A stretch of DNA of 64,000 bases from the NCBI RefSeq assembly GCF_000687475.1, contig NC_057316.1:5456001-5520000 (forward strand), read 5' to 3'. This document shows positions 43,562 through 54,131 of the stretch, one piece after another; position 1 is the stretch's first letter, and the number at the start of each line of letters is the position of its first letter. Position numbers and translations under genes: made by a program. The notes beneath the pieces are model-generated. The model was not told the origin of the DNA. It saw only the letters and a program-made list of their open reading frames with translations, and made no database searches. Origin of the DNA: Ustilaginoidea virens. Lineage: Eukaryota; Ascomycota; Sordariomycetes; Hypocreales; Clavicipitaceae.

Positions 43562-46120
43562 TCAAGAATCCAACTGCACGTAGTTGGATGGGAAGAGTCC
43601 TGCCTGTCCATTAAAGTGACCAAACCACCAATCGTCGTCGGGAAATTCAAGGTTGGTGATTTTGGCGTCTTCAGGGAAAGAGAGTTCTGTCGGCAACTCA
43701 TGTTAGCATGGTCAGGGCAGCTTGTCGGCCCTCCCGAGACTACAGTGGGTTGATCAAGGGAGTACTCGACGTACCGTTATCTTCAGCAGCCTCGTAGTCA
43801 TAAAGAGCAGTAGCAGTTGGTCCTGCTACCGCCGGCGCGCTCGGGCCACTGCGAGAAGCGGACTCGGGCGCAGAGGATGTAGGAGCTGGAGCGGGAGCGG
43901 GAGCGGGAGCCGTGGCCGTGTGAGCCACTTCTTCGCTCGCAAGTTCAACGTAGTTGCTGGGGAACAAGCCCGTCTCTCCCAAGTGATTCGTCCCCATCCA
44001 CCAATCTTCGTCTACCATGTCAATGTTGGTGACATGCTGGCCTTCAACTAGGTCAATCTCGTTGTCCTCCGCCTTTTCATAGTCGTACATGACAATTGCT
44101 TGGTGACCACCTGCCGCGTCATGGCTCACGGCTCCGTGGTCGGGCTCACGCTCAGGCTGCGCCGCTCTGGCAGCTGCAGGAGCTGGAGGATCTGGCTCTG
44201 GAGCGGCTGAAACAGGCGGCAAAGCTCGTCGCGGTGGCTCGGGCTCGGGCTCGGGCTCGTGAACCGGCTCCGGCCGTGCTTCGGGCTCGGGTTCAGGGGC
44301 GTGGGCAACTGGAGCAGCCACTCGGATTGGTGATGGTTCGCGGTGCTCGGCGGCGGTCTCGTACGCGGAATAATCAGCCTCTCCTTCCTCTGCTCTTTCG
44401 TCAGCTGGCGCGGGCCTGCTGGGAAGACCCGGTAGCGCGAAGCCGCCAGATGGACGCGAGCTGGCCGGGACGGGAGGGGGAGACGAGAAATCCTCCGCGT
44501 TGGAGCGAGTGGAAGGCGCCGACGGTGCTGAGCCAATGAGCGAGGCATCCCTGAAGCGATCTTTGAGGGCAGATACTCCCCCTGAACCATCCGCGGCATC
44601 TTCATTGGCCCCTCTTTGAGAGTCTCCAGTATTCTGTTGCGAGTTCGCATCGACGTTGCCTTCGCGAGAATAACCCGGCGCTTGCACAGGCGCCCACGAC
44701 TTCCCCGTGTATCCGCTCTTCCAGCCTTCTCCTCCACTTTTCTGAGCCGTGACTGGTGGTGCTGCTGGAGATGACGAGGCGGAGCCAACGTCTGAGCCCC
44801 TTTCGCGGGCTTTCTTCTCTGCCCAAAGTTGCGCAGGAGTTTTGCCACTCTGGTCTGCAAATGTTCGGCTGGCAGCACCTACTGGAGCGGCAGCAGGAGC
44901 AGGAGGAGCTCCAAAGCCCAGCCCACCTGGCGTTGGCGCCTTGGTACCTGTAAACGTAGAGGCGCCTCCAAACTTGTTGGCCACCTTCGGCTTCGGCATC
45001 GCCGTGATACGCTCAGACTGGGCAGGCTGAGAAAAGGAAGCAGCTCGCTCAGCAAATGGTTTGGGGTCTGCCGCGGTTTCCTCTTGTCTGTCCAAAGCTG
45101 GCTTCTGAGCTCTAGCCTTTATGGCAGCGATATCAACTTTCCCAACTGGTTCATACGCTCCTTTTACCGGTGTAGGTCGGTCATCCGTGCTGTTCTTTGC
45201 GGCGGCAGCTCGAATAGCAGCAATGTCCACTTTGCCTACAGGTTGATAACCACCCTTGACGACGTCAGTAGCTCCATCGGCCTCCCGGCTGGTGGTATTG
45301 AATCGGGATGGCTCGGGTTTCTGCTTGGTGAGCTCTGCCATATTCACCTTGACAGGCTTATACGCAGATTCCACCTTTTCGACTTGAGTTCTGGTGACGG
45401 GAGGGGCGTCAGCACCCCACCCGTCTTCGTCGACAGCTTCGTCTCTCCGAGACCGAGCAGCAATCAGAGGATCGATCACTCTGCCGCTACCCGAAGATGT
45501 TGGGGTAAATACGGGCTTAGACTTGACAGGCGGAGGTGCTGTGCGCGCGAAGCCGTCAGAGCCACCAGCAGAGTATTTAGCGCCGGAAGCATCGGCAACC
45601 TTTTGCATGATGGCCTCCGGATCAAGGTCGTTAGCGGAGCGGGCGTTGATCTGAACGTGGTATCCGTGGAGGACTTTGGCTACCGTGGCCGTATGGCTGG
45701 TGAAATAGCCTTTCGTGCGTTCAGGGACTCCACCACCGCACCAGGCAATGAGCACATTCTTGGGAAGAGCGGTGTTGGGATCTTTTACTCTGACAAATGC
45801 GAATTGAATCCGACCCTCGTTGAAGTCTTCAATCAGATCAGCTAGTTCACCATCTAACGTGGGGAGTCATGTTAGCACTCAAAGCAAGAGCCCAGGAGGG
45901 GGGAGTCACAAGGAGCGTACGTACCTCCAGTACTCTCGACCTTGAGAATACTCTCTTTAGAGCCGCCATCTTGGAAAGCATTCAGCAATGGGGCTTGCAC
46001 AGAAAAAAGGGCCCATTGGGCATATGTGGCGGAGGCAATAGCTGGTAAAGGTCCGTTGACAACTGCATTGTAGCTGCTTTTTATCGAGGGTCCATTGATG
46101 GACAAATTCAACGAGGCCAT
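43562..46120 (-). CDS. abp1: Actin-binding protein 1 (ADF-H plus two SH3 domains)
   Basis: Three exons: 46120-45925, 45853-43775, 43686-43562, giving 799 aa; junctions keep phase (STGG-DGELADL; AAEDN-ELSFPED). The N-terminal ~135 residues form an ADF-homology domain (ELADLIEDFNEGRIQFAFVR; NVLIAWCGGGVPERTKGYF). A disordered middle has two recurring motifs (YQPVGKVDIAAIRA, YEPVGKVDIAAIKA) and a Pro/Glu-Pro-rich stretch. Two SH3 domains close the protein, one at about 649-702 (IVMYDYEKAEDNEIDL, ending GLFPSNYVEL) and one at about 744-797, whose coding sequence is split by intron 2. Yeast Abp1 binds F-actin and the Arp2/3 complex at endocytic patches; yeast and most other fungal proteins have one or two SH3 domains. 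Divergent from the glutaredoxin gene. The leader carries a GAGCA repeat. Confidence 0.93.
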
Positions 46121-46256
46121 GGTAGGAGGGGAAAGAACGGCGGAAAGCCGAAGTTTGGAACCAAAGAATTGTACTACAACGAGGAGAAACAATGAAGTTT
46201 GCCTCAAGACCGTACCGCAAAGCTCGTGGCCCTGTTTTGGAAGCTGGAGACGATGA

Positions 46257-46287
46257 GGAGCAGAGCAGAGCAGAGCAGAGCAGAGCA
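46257..46287 (+). repeat. GAGCA pentanucleotide repeat
   Basis: Six GAGCA units, on the gene strand TGCTC, about 140 bp upstream of the abp1 start codon. Confidence 0.85.
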
Positions 46288-46864
46288 GCCCGTTTCACTT
46301 GACGATCGACTACGAGGCTAACCGGGAAAGGCGCAGAGTAGCCTCGGCAGGAGTACAGCGGCGCGACAGGGAAGCTAGAGAAGGTCGGACGAAGCTGGTG
46401 GTTGGTGTTGCGACCTCTGGGTTCGACGGGCTCGTAGGCTGTTCTGGTTAAGCTATTCTGGTTCAGAGAGGGCGACGTTGGCGTTGACGTTCGTTACTTG
46501 GGGGTGTCAGGCGGGGCAGAGTTACAGGGTAGACGTCTGGTCGGCTGCGATGTGGCTGGGACCAGACAGCAGGCATGCCATTCGTGCCCAAGGGGACCAC
46601 CGACCACCGGCGCCGACACGGTCTGGTGACACCAGCTAGAACCAGACCAAGACGGGCTCTGATCAGAACTTGCGTCTAGCCCCCCCGACTCCCCATCCCG
46701 ATGAACCCAATTGAGGCTCGCGCAGGTCACAGCGGTATCCACCAAGGGGGGGGCCGGCCCAGGTCATTGATCGTATGTCTCTTTTCGCAAGTTGACGGAA
46801 ATAGGGATGTGGCCAGTGGTAGTGGTGGCGGCTGTCGCTTGCACCGCTCTTTTCCCCTCTACAA

Positions 46865-46932
46865 AGGTAGGTACCTAGGTAGGTAAATGTATGCACCTAC
46901 CTACCTCTACCTACCTAGGTAGGTACCTACCT
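46865..46932. repeat. CCTA/TAGGTACC array
   Basis: Alternating TAGGTAGGTA and CCTACCTACC blocks with two internal TAGGTACC palindromes. Confidence 0.85.
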
Positions 46933-47529
46933 TGTAATCAGCTGCTGGTGCATGTGCTGTATCGGGTCCTGCAATCGTCATGGCGAAATTACGTCGCTAT
47001 GTAGCCTGTAACGCCCATGATTACACCAAGCAGCGATTACACCAAGCAGCATCACCATAGGAGCTTGAGAGACTTCTTACATGTAGTATGCCGATGAACT
47101 CATGAACTCATGCAAATAAATATCAGGGTCTAGTTGGTCTACCCAGTCAGTACTTTTTGAAGACCCAACTTTTTTGTCCGCCCCCTCCACCCCCCACCCC
47201 AGTAAAAACTGGAGGGAGCAGAGAGCATGCGCCAGGACCAAGCCCCCCCCTCCCCCCTCCTACCCCCCCTCCTACCCCCCCTCCCTCTCCTTCCCCCCAG
47301 CCCGCAGTACTCCGCACATGTGCATTACATAATCAGGTCAACTGTTTGCGTGAGGGCAACTTTCAATACCACCCGTCAGAAAATTGCCCCGCCATAAGTT
47401 GGAAGCTCGAAACGTTCCCGCATCACTAGGCTGTCCCCAATCCATCGTCTTGACGTTTTCTCTTCATCAATACATCAGCTTTCGTCCCGCACCGGGCCAG
47501 TTTTGCTTGCTTTGTCAGCGTCGCTGAGC

Positions 47530-48382
47530 ATGTCGACCATCACAGAAATCACCACACCCTCGCAATGGGACGAGACACTGAGCTCGCTGCCTCCGTCCGC
47601 TCTTCTGGTCGTGTCGTTCCATGCTCCGTGGGCGGCGCCATGCGCGCAAATGGCCACGGTTCTTTCTACCCTGGCTTCCGAATACCCCGTCACAGAACCT
47701 CTGGGCACGAAATGGGTTTCGGTAAACGCCGAAGAACTCAGTGACATTAGCGAAGCTTACGACGTGACGGCTGTTCCCTTCCTCGTGCTGATCCGGAACG
47801 GCCAGGTCGTTGAGACGGTCAGCGGTAGCAGCGCGGTCAAGGTTCGCACAGCTATCGAGACACACGCCCTCAAAGACGTTCCTGCAACAGCGGTTGCGGC
47901 GAATGGCGTAGAGCAGACGATCGCGGAAGACAAGGCGGGAGAGGCGAATGCCGACCCCGTGAAGCAGAAAGAGGAGTTGTTCAAGCGCCTGGGCCATCTT
48001 GTCAAGGCGGCACCAGTCATGCTCTTCATGAAGGGAACTCCTAGCTCACCCCAGTGTGGATTTTCGCGACAGCTCGTCGGCATCTTGCGAGAGCACTCCG
48101 TCAAGTACGGCTTCTTCAACATTTTGGCCGATGACGAGGTGCGTCAAGGCCTGAAAGAGTTTGCCGACTGGCCAACCTATCCTCAGCTTTGGGTCGACGG
48201 TGAACTCGTTGGCGGCTTGGATATTGTGAGTCGTATCGCGAGACTTGTTGCTTTCTTTCTACTTTCTACTACCTGGTTCACATTGCTCACAAGGAACGTT
48301 TTAGGTCAAGGAAGAACTTGGCAACAACGATAGCTTTCTCAAACCGTACAGCCTCAGCGGAGCTGCCGATGCCGCGCCGTGA
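47530..48382 (+). CDS. grx4: Monothiol glutaredoxin, Grx3/Grx4 type
   Basis: Two exons, 47530-48225 and 48305-48382, giving 257 aa; donor GTGAGT, acceptor TTTTAG, phase-0 junction (GGLDI-VKEEL). A thioredoxin-like domain (about 1-110) has WAAPC (34-38), with Ala in place of the usual first Cys of WCGPC. The C-terminal glutaredoxin domain has the monothiol CGFS active site at about 176-179, the MKGTP glutathione-site motif and WPTYPQLWVDGELVGG. Proteins of this type bind a glutathione-ligated [2Fe-2S] cluster, deliver iron, and in fungi regulate iron-responsive transcription factors; that role is inferred. They act in the cytosol and nucleus. Length fits the family with a single Grx domain. 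Start chosen at the first ATG after a CT-rich leader. Confidence 0.95.
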
Positions 48383-50632
48383 ACACATCAATCTATCAGG
48401 TACATGTATATGTCTTGGTCGCGGCACTTTTTGGGGTTCCTGCTTTTCAAAACTACATGGCACAAACGGGACCGATATTTTCACAATGGGCACAATGGCG
48501 CCCATTGCCTGAAAATCCTAGGAAATGCATATCTATAGTCCCGACAGGATGCTAGGCACAAGGCTAGCCGTTTGAGGTGTGGCAAAGGAAGTTTCATAAG
48601 CGGCAATTCATGCTGAGGAATCATGTGTGATGGAATCGCTTGGCAGTGTATCGCAAGCAAGACGGTGCGAATGCGAATGCGAATGCGAGTAAATAGAGGA
48701 GGACTTTGGGTCAATGGCCAATGCAAGTCAAGAATTGGCAAAGTACCTTGGGTACCTTACCTAAAGCAAGCTGATTTGAAGAATGTTTGCATCGCGTGCT
48801 ACATGCTGCAGTCGGTAATTTCACACTATACCCGTTGGTAACCCAATTCCTCGCATTTTGTTGCATATGGTCACCAGACGTTGGCACCGCCTGTTTTATG
48901 ACGCGCGTATGAATCATCACCATTGACTGTTTATGGGGAGGAGGTCGTATTATTCTTTCCTAGCAGCATCAAAAGGGCACATGCACATAAAACAAGAGGA
49001 TGAAGAAACGCACTCGTGCAAGAGCTGACAGACGGACCGGTCTAACGGAATCCAGTCAAAGGGAAGGATACCAGGAAGCAGAAGAGCCGACATGTCACGA
49101 TTTGCGATGGAGAAACTTCCAAGCCACCAGGTTACGACGCTTACAAATCAACGAGGCAAGTGGATAGCGCTTTCGTGGCTGGCCGTTAGCGCCAAACTCA
49201 AGCACAATCAAGGCTGCTAACTGTCAACCTGAGTCACAGCTCCGATTCTGTCACATGCCCGTTGTCGCTGATCGCGGGTAAGTGAAATTGTTCGCGATGC
49301 TAGGTATTCAATGGGCAGTTCAATACATGAATGAAATCCATGGCTGTCTGTACCGATACGCCTGGTGATGTTCCCAAGCGGGGGACAGGTGTAACGGCTT
49401 TACTCTTGTGCTCACAATCGTAGACCTGCAAGGGACACATGCAAGTCTTCTGTTTCCTTGCGGGGGTCTACAGAGGTGGTGCCACTGAACGGTCTGGCTG
49501 CTTTCGGCCCTATACTCGCTTTAGCCTGGCAAGTACGGATACTCTACTCTCTCTGTGCTGGATACCTCCGAGGGTAGGTCTTAGGAGGTAAGTTAGGTAC
49601 CTACCTAAGGTACCTAAGGTACCCCTAGGTAGGCTAGGTACCTACAGGTACATACAGGTACGTACATACCCTACCTTAGATACCTCCTTACTTACTAAAA
49701 GCTGACGTTGACCTCGTCTAATCCAAACCTTTTCAAGCCTTGGTCGGTTTCAATGCCACCCGTCATCTTATCTTCCACTTCCCTTTCAGCACAGTCCTTT
49801 GGCTGCTGGATTATTTTGGTCACTATCGAAATTCGACCGCTGTGCAATTTCACGAGGCTGATCCTATAGTTAACTGTTAACTGTGCACTTTTATTCGTGT
49901 GCGAGCCTTTCGTGGGAACTCGTCTTCGAGGGATTCCCCCCACGGCTTCACTTTACTTCTGCCCCAGCTCCTATACCTTGTCCGCTACTTTTGTGTGGAA
50001 GCACATCAATCGACTCCTTGTCAGTTTCGACCCCTCTACGTAAAACAAGTCATCTCGACCATCTCTCCACCTTTCAGTCACCGGCGCTGCACATTGCTGT
50101 CTGTAGAGGGGGTCAAGGACTTGAGGTTGAGACGCGGACCCTCGCAAAAGTGTCTACCACCAAGCCTTCGGACTCTGTATCTTGCTCGGCAAACCTTCTG
50201 GCACGGCGCGACGTTGTATCTCCTATGTCCGCTTGACAGAAACGCCTAGTCTGTGGACGAATTGGAGACTTATCAACGTACAGTACAGGGTCGGCACATC
50301 CGCCATTAGGCTCGGCGTGAAACCTGGCATGTGGAATATATCCAACTATCCAAGTGAGGGATAATGTTTGCTGTTGCTAGCGATTGAGTACTGAATAGAC
50401 TACGCATTAATTTCCTCTACTCTGGTTCCGGTATCCTTTCGGCGAGGATCTGATTTCCTAACGAATGCTACATCCCGATTCCTGGCAATCGCTTCATTGT
50501 TGGAAAGAGGACGTTAAATATCTTGGAACGAAGCACCGCGGGCGGGAGTCGGGTGTATTCGAATCCGGCAGCTGTACCACCTTACCCAGCGACGGACTTG
50601 ATGCCAGATCCAGTTGACACAAGTTTGCTGCC
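48383..50632. other. Intergenic region upstream of the Zn2Cys6 gene
   Basis: 2.2 kb with a dense TAGGTACC/CCTA array (about 49570-49682). From about 49900 onwards the sequence is CT-rich with overlapping chance ORFs of about 115 codons, probably promoter and leader of the next gene. Confidence 0.5.
49570..49682. repeat. Long TAGGTACC/CCTA array
   Basis: About 110 bp of AGGTAGG, TAGGTACC, CTACCTAAGG and CAGGTACAT units running in both orientations; the longest array of this family in the window. Confidence 0.85.
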
Positions 50633-53344
50633 ATGACACCAACACCACCTTCCGCGAATTCTTCCACAGGAGGACGGTCTCCAGATGAGCAATTCCGGGT
50701 TGCACGGAAACGGAACCGGATCCCGTTGAGCTGCTATCCATGTAGAACCAGGAAGTGAGTAGAGTCGCCAGTCTGATCCAACTACGTTGCCGAGTCCACG
50801 GGCTAATCAAATATGCTGCTAGGCTGTAAGACCCCATGCCCATCGTGAGCAAATGGTCGGCTTTTTATTAACTAGGAGAAACAGAAAATGCGATCGGAAG
50901 CATCCCTGTAGCAACTGCACCAAACGCGAGGGCACGGACACGACGGCTTGCTCATATGCAGCACCTTCGTCACGCAAGAAGAGCCAAAATCAAGTCGATT
51001 CCAGCCCTGGTGACATGCAAAGCCGGATAGACCGGCTCGAAGGCCTGGTATTGCAATTAGTGCACAACGTCACGAGTGCGAACACGGACGGTGCCCGCAA
51101 CAGTATTTCAACTTCTCACTCCGTTGCAGGCAGTGGCTCCTCAGCTCAGCAACAAGTTCGTGATGGGGAAGCTAGCATGGCCGATGACGACAGCGATGTG
51201 GATGATCATCTCGCCAAATCCATCGGTTTTCTCAAGGTCGATGCTGAGAAAGGCAAGTCGATGTATATTGGCCAGGAACACTGGCATTTGATCCTCTCCG
51301 ATATTGCAGAGGTCAAAAACTATTTCACCAGTCACAGGAAGGAGCTAGAGACAAGCTACGAAAAGGTGAAGTCATCAAAACCCGCCTTGGCCAAGGGGGG
51401 GCCAACCTTGCTGCTAGGCGCACATCCTGCTTCCGAGGAAGAACTTAGAGCAGAGCTCCCACCCCAGTCAAGTGTACTTGCATTATGCAGCAGATACTTC
51501 AACTCCATGGAAAGCGCCGTCGGCATCATCCACAGCCCTACCTTCTTGCAACAGCTTCGAAATCACTGGCAGGATCCGTCGAAAACACCCATCATGTGGC
51601 TAGGCCTGCTGTACTCGATACTTTGTCTTGCCATGTTAAGCTATCACAAAGTTGGCGACGAACCTGCAGAGTGGCAAGGCCATACACTGGAGCTTGCTGC
51701 CGAATATCGGTTACGGACCGTGCAGTGTCTGATGATAGGCGACTATACCAAGCCAGTGGAATATACTGTAGAGACGATGTTGCTCTACGTTTTTGGCGAG
51801 TATACCACCAGGTGGGATGCTGATATCGGCCTGTGGATGATAGTGTCATTGATTATTCGAACAGCCTTTCGCATGGGCTATCACAGAGATGCTAAATGGT
51901 TTCCATCTCTCACCCCATATCAAGCGGTACGTTGTCCAAACAAGGAGACACAAATGTCAAAGCCTTTAGCTGCAGTCGTTTCTCTGACTCGGTAACTAGG
52001 AAATGAGACGGCGAACCTGGGCTGTGGTCCGCATGATAGATGTTGCATTTTCTCACCAAGTATCGCTACCTAGCATGATTTACGATCACGACTGCGATAC
52101 TCAACTCCCAACCAACATCTACGACGACGAATTCAATCTTGAAACCAAGGAATTACCTCCTTCTCGTCCAAGTACTGACGCAACCCCCGTCTCACACATG
52201 ATTGCAAAGGCAAGATTATGTCATGAATTGGGGAATGTTCTTCAGGCGACCAGCAGAGTGTATAAAGGTGTTCCGTATGATGAAATCATCCTCTTTGACG
52301 CCAAGTTGAGACGGATTATGCAGGAATTGCCCCCGCATCTGAAACTGGGCTCGTTGGCCAGCTCGCGGGACACTGTACCGACAATAGTAGCAAAGTTCAG
52401 CCTTGACATTCTGTATCAGAAGATCATGTGTCTCCTACACCGAAAGTACATGGCAAGAGCTCGGCAGAATCCTCGTTATTCGCACTCTAGAAGAAGTGCA
52501 ATCGAGGCGTCCCTGCAAGCCATGGAACATATGCAAACCCTGCACCGCGAATCCCAAGCCAATGGCCGACTGCGGACCGTCGCTTGGTACGTCAATTCTA
52601 TCGCAACCAGGGAATTTATTCTGCCAGCTATGCTTATCGTTCTGGACCTTCACTATGACAACCTGGCCGAGCAATCTGGGCCGCCTGACGATGCAGAGGG
52701 AGCATTCCGTTGGTCGCCTGAGCAGCGAGCCAAAATGATGAGCTCGCTGGAAGATGCAGCCATGATTTGGAAAAGCCTTGCAGATGGGTCGATGGAGGCC
52801 TTCAAGGGGTGGAAAACGGTGGAAATCATGCTTCAAAAGCTCAAGGAACCAATTCACAGCAGCAAGTCCACCGAATCCATCAATTTCGTCGCCGATTCCA
52901 TGGTCACACTCGCATCAAGTGCAGCAGCACTCGACCCGACCACGCTGTCACCGAAACCAGCACATGCCCCGACTGGCGGACTGGGCGACTTCAAAACAGA
53001 GTTGAGCCCGTTCATGAATAGTAACAGCAGCGCTTTCATGGGCATGGAGTTCAGCCTCCCAGCCCCAAATTTTGGCGAGGGCACTGCTGAGGGGATGAAC
53101 CCCCAGTTGCCCTTATCCATCTTTACCGACACCGAGCCGAATCTTAATAATAGCTTTGACTGGGTAAGCTGCTGGACCTGCATAACCTCGGCCTTTGGTC
53201 GCAAGGCTGCTAACACGACAGTTCTGGCAGGGCGCGCTTGAAAACTACACACAACTGGCCAACTGGGGTGCCGATCAAAGCTTTCAAATATACGGGGATG
53301 GTGACGTAAAAGACCAAGAGGCGAATATGATGAATACGCAGTGA
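50633..53344 (+). CDS. Zn2Cys6 fungal-specific transcription factor
   Basis: Five exons: 50633-50754, 50823-50825, 50885-51926, 52000-53163, 53231-53344, giving 814 aa. The zinc cluster spans residues 34-64 (C-x2-C-x6-C-x5-C-x2-C-x10-C) and reads CYPCRTRKLKCDRKHPC only if the 3-nt second exon is included. A coiled-coil-like stretch follows (MQSRIDRLEGLVLQLVHNV). The middle matches the fungal-specific regulatory domain (LCSRYFNSMESAVGIIHSP; IIRTAFRMGYHRDA; EMRRRTWAVVRMIDVAFS). All other introns have standard donors (GTGAGT, GTAAGA, GTACGT, GTAAGC) and CTAAC- or CTAAT-type branches. It should bind DNA and regulate transcription in the nucleus. The target pathway is unknown and no biosynthetic genes adjoin it. 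Confidence 0.85.
50823..50825 (+). other. 3-nt microexon (GCT) in the Zn2Cys6 gene
   Basis: Flanked by an AG acceptor (CTGCTAG, ending 50822) and a GTAAGA donor (starting 50826). The upstream intron (50755-50822, 68 nt) has GTGAGT and a GCTAAT branch at about 50802. The downstream intron (50826-50884, 59 nt) has a TTAAC branch-like motif at 50868-50872. Inclusion gives C-x2-C-x6-C; skipping gives x5 between the second and third Cys. Confidence 0.72.
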
Positions 53345-54131
53345 TGGGTGCGCAAGCACGAAAGGAAAATTGGAACTCTCAACGTATAATGCTGACGTAT
53401 ACGGCTGTATCTGTAATCATACCAACTCCATTCCGAATTTCGAACCATAGTTTTTCCTTATCCTGCACCCATAGGTTCGAGCCCTTTTTGCGCCTTACCA
53501 TGGGAGCAAAGCCCAATAAAAGTTTGTACCGGCTTTCGGTGAATGAGCATCCCTGTCTCGGTTGAAGGTGATATGAAGGCAGCCAGCGACCATCAGTGTG
53601 CAGCTGGATATCTACTTTTTATGAAACAATAGCCTGGTTCTGGTTCTCTCACGGGCAGGGCTCACATCGTTGCCCCCCGAGGGACCGATCAGGGCAGCAC
53701 CCAGCTCAGCCGTTTCAATGGGGAGGTTAATTGTTGATTTGTTGATTCCTACGAAGTTGGCACAAAGCAGCCACGAAAGCTCTTGAGAGCTCTTGTAGGA
53801 AATTACAGGGGACGATCCTCACAGGCCCTGCCCGGAGTAATCAATCTCGTCTGAGGTACTCCGTAGCTACCTGGGATAGGTTCTAGGCCTTGTCACGTGA
53901 CACCGGGGCCTAATGAGCCGCGACTGCCATGTTAATACGGAGTAAACAACTGACGCAATTCACTGATTCGTCCGTCCTCGTTGGCTGCGTTGCTGCAAGC
54001 CTTCCGCGAGCTGCAGAAAAAAACCTTAACCAGTCTTCTCCAACGCATATGTTGGATTCCTCTTTAGAAAAACTCGCCATTGCATAGCGTCGACCTTACC
54101 CACCAGGATCGTTTCCTTGTGGCAACTGAAC
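53345..54131. other. Intergenic region between Zn2Cys6 and F-box genes
   Basis: About 790 bp, no ORF of note. Two GTACGGAGTA-type half-sites (about 53858-53866, 53936-53944). Presumed promoter of the F-box gene. Confidence 0.5.

Larger units (their letters stand above)
46121..47529. promoter_or_regulatory. Divergent promoter region, abp1 / glutaredoxin
   Basis: Contains a GAGCA repeat (about 46257-46287) just upstream of abp1, a strong CCTA/TAGGTACC array (about 46865-46932), and C-rich tracts with CCTACCCC units (about 47188-47300). No gene is supported. Confidence 0.5.

Noticed and set aside
53470..53482. GGTTCGAGCC, resembling a tRNA B box
   Set aside because: No matching A box or cloverleaf stems upstream.
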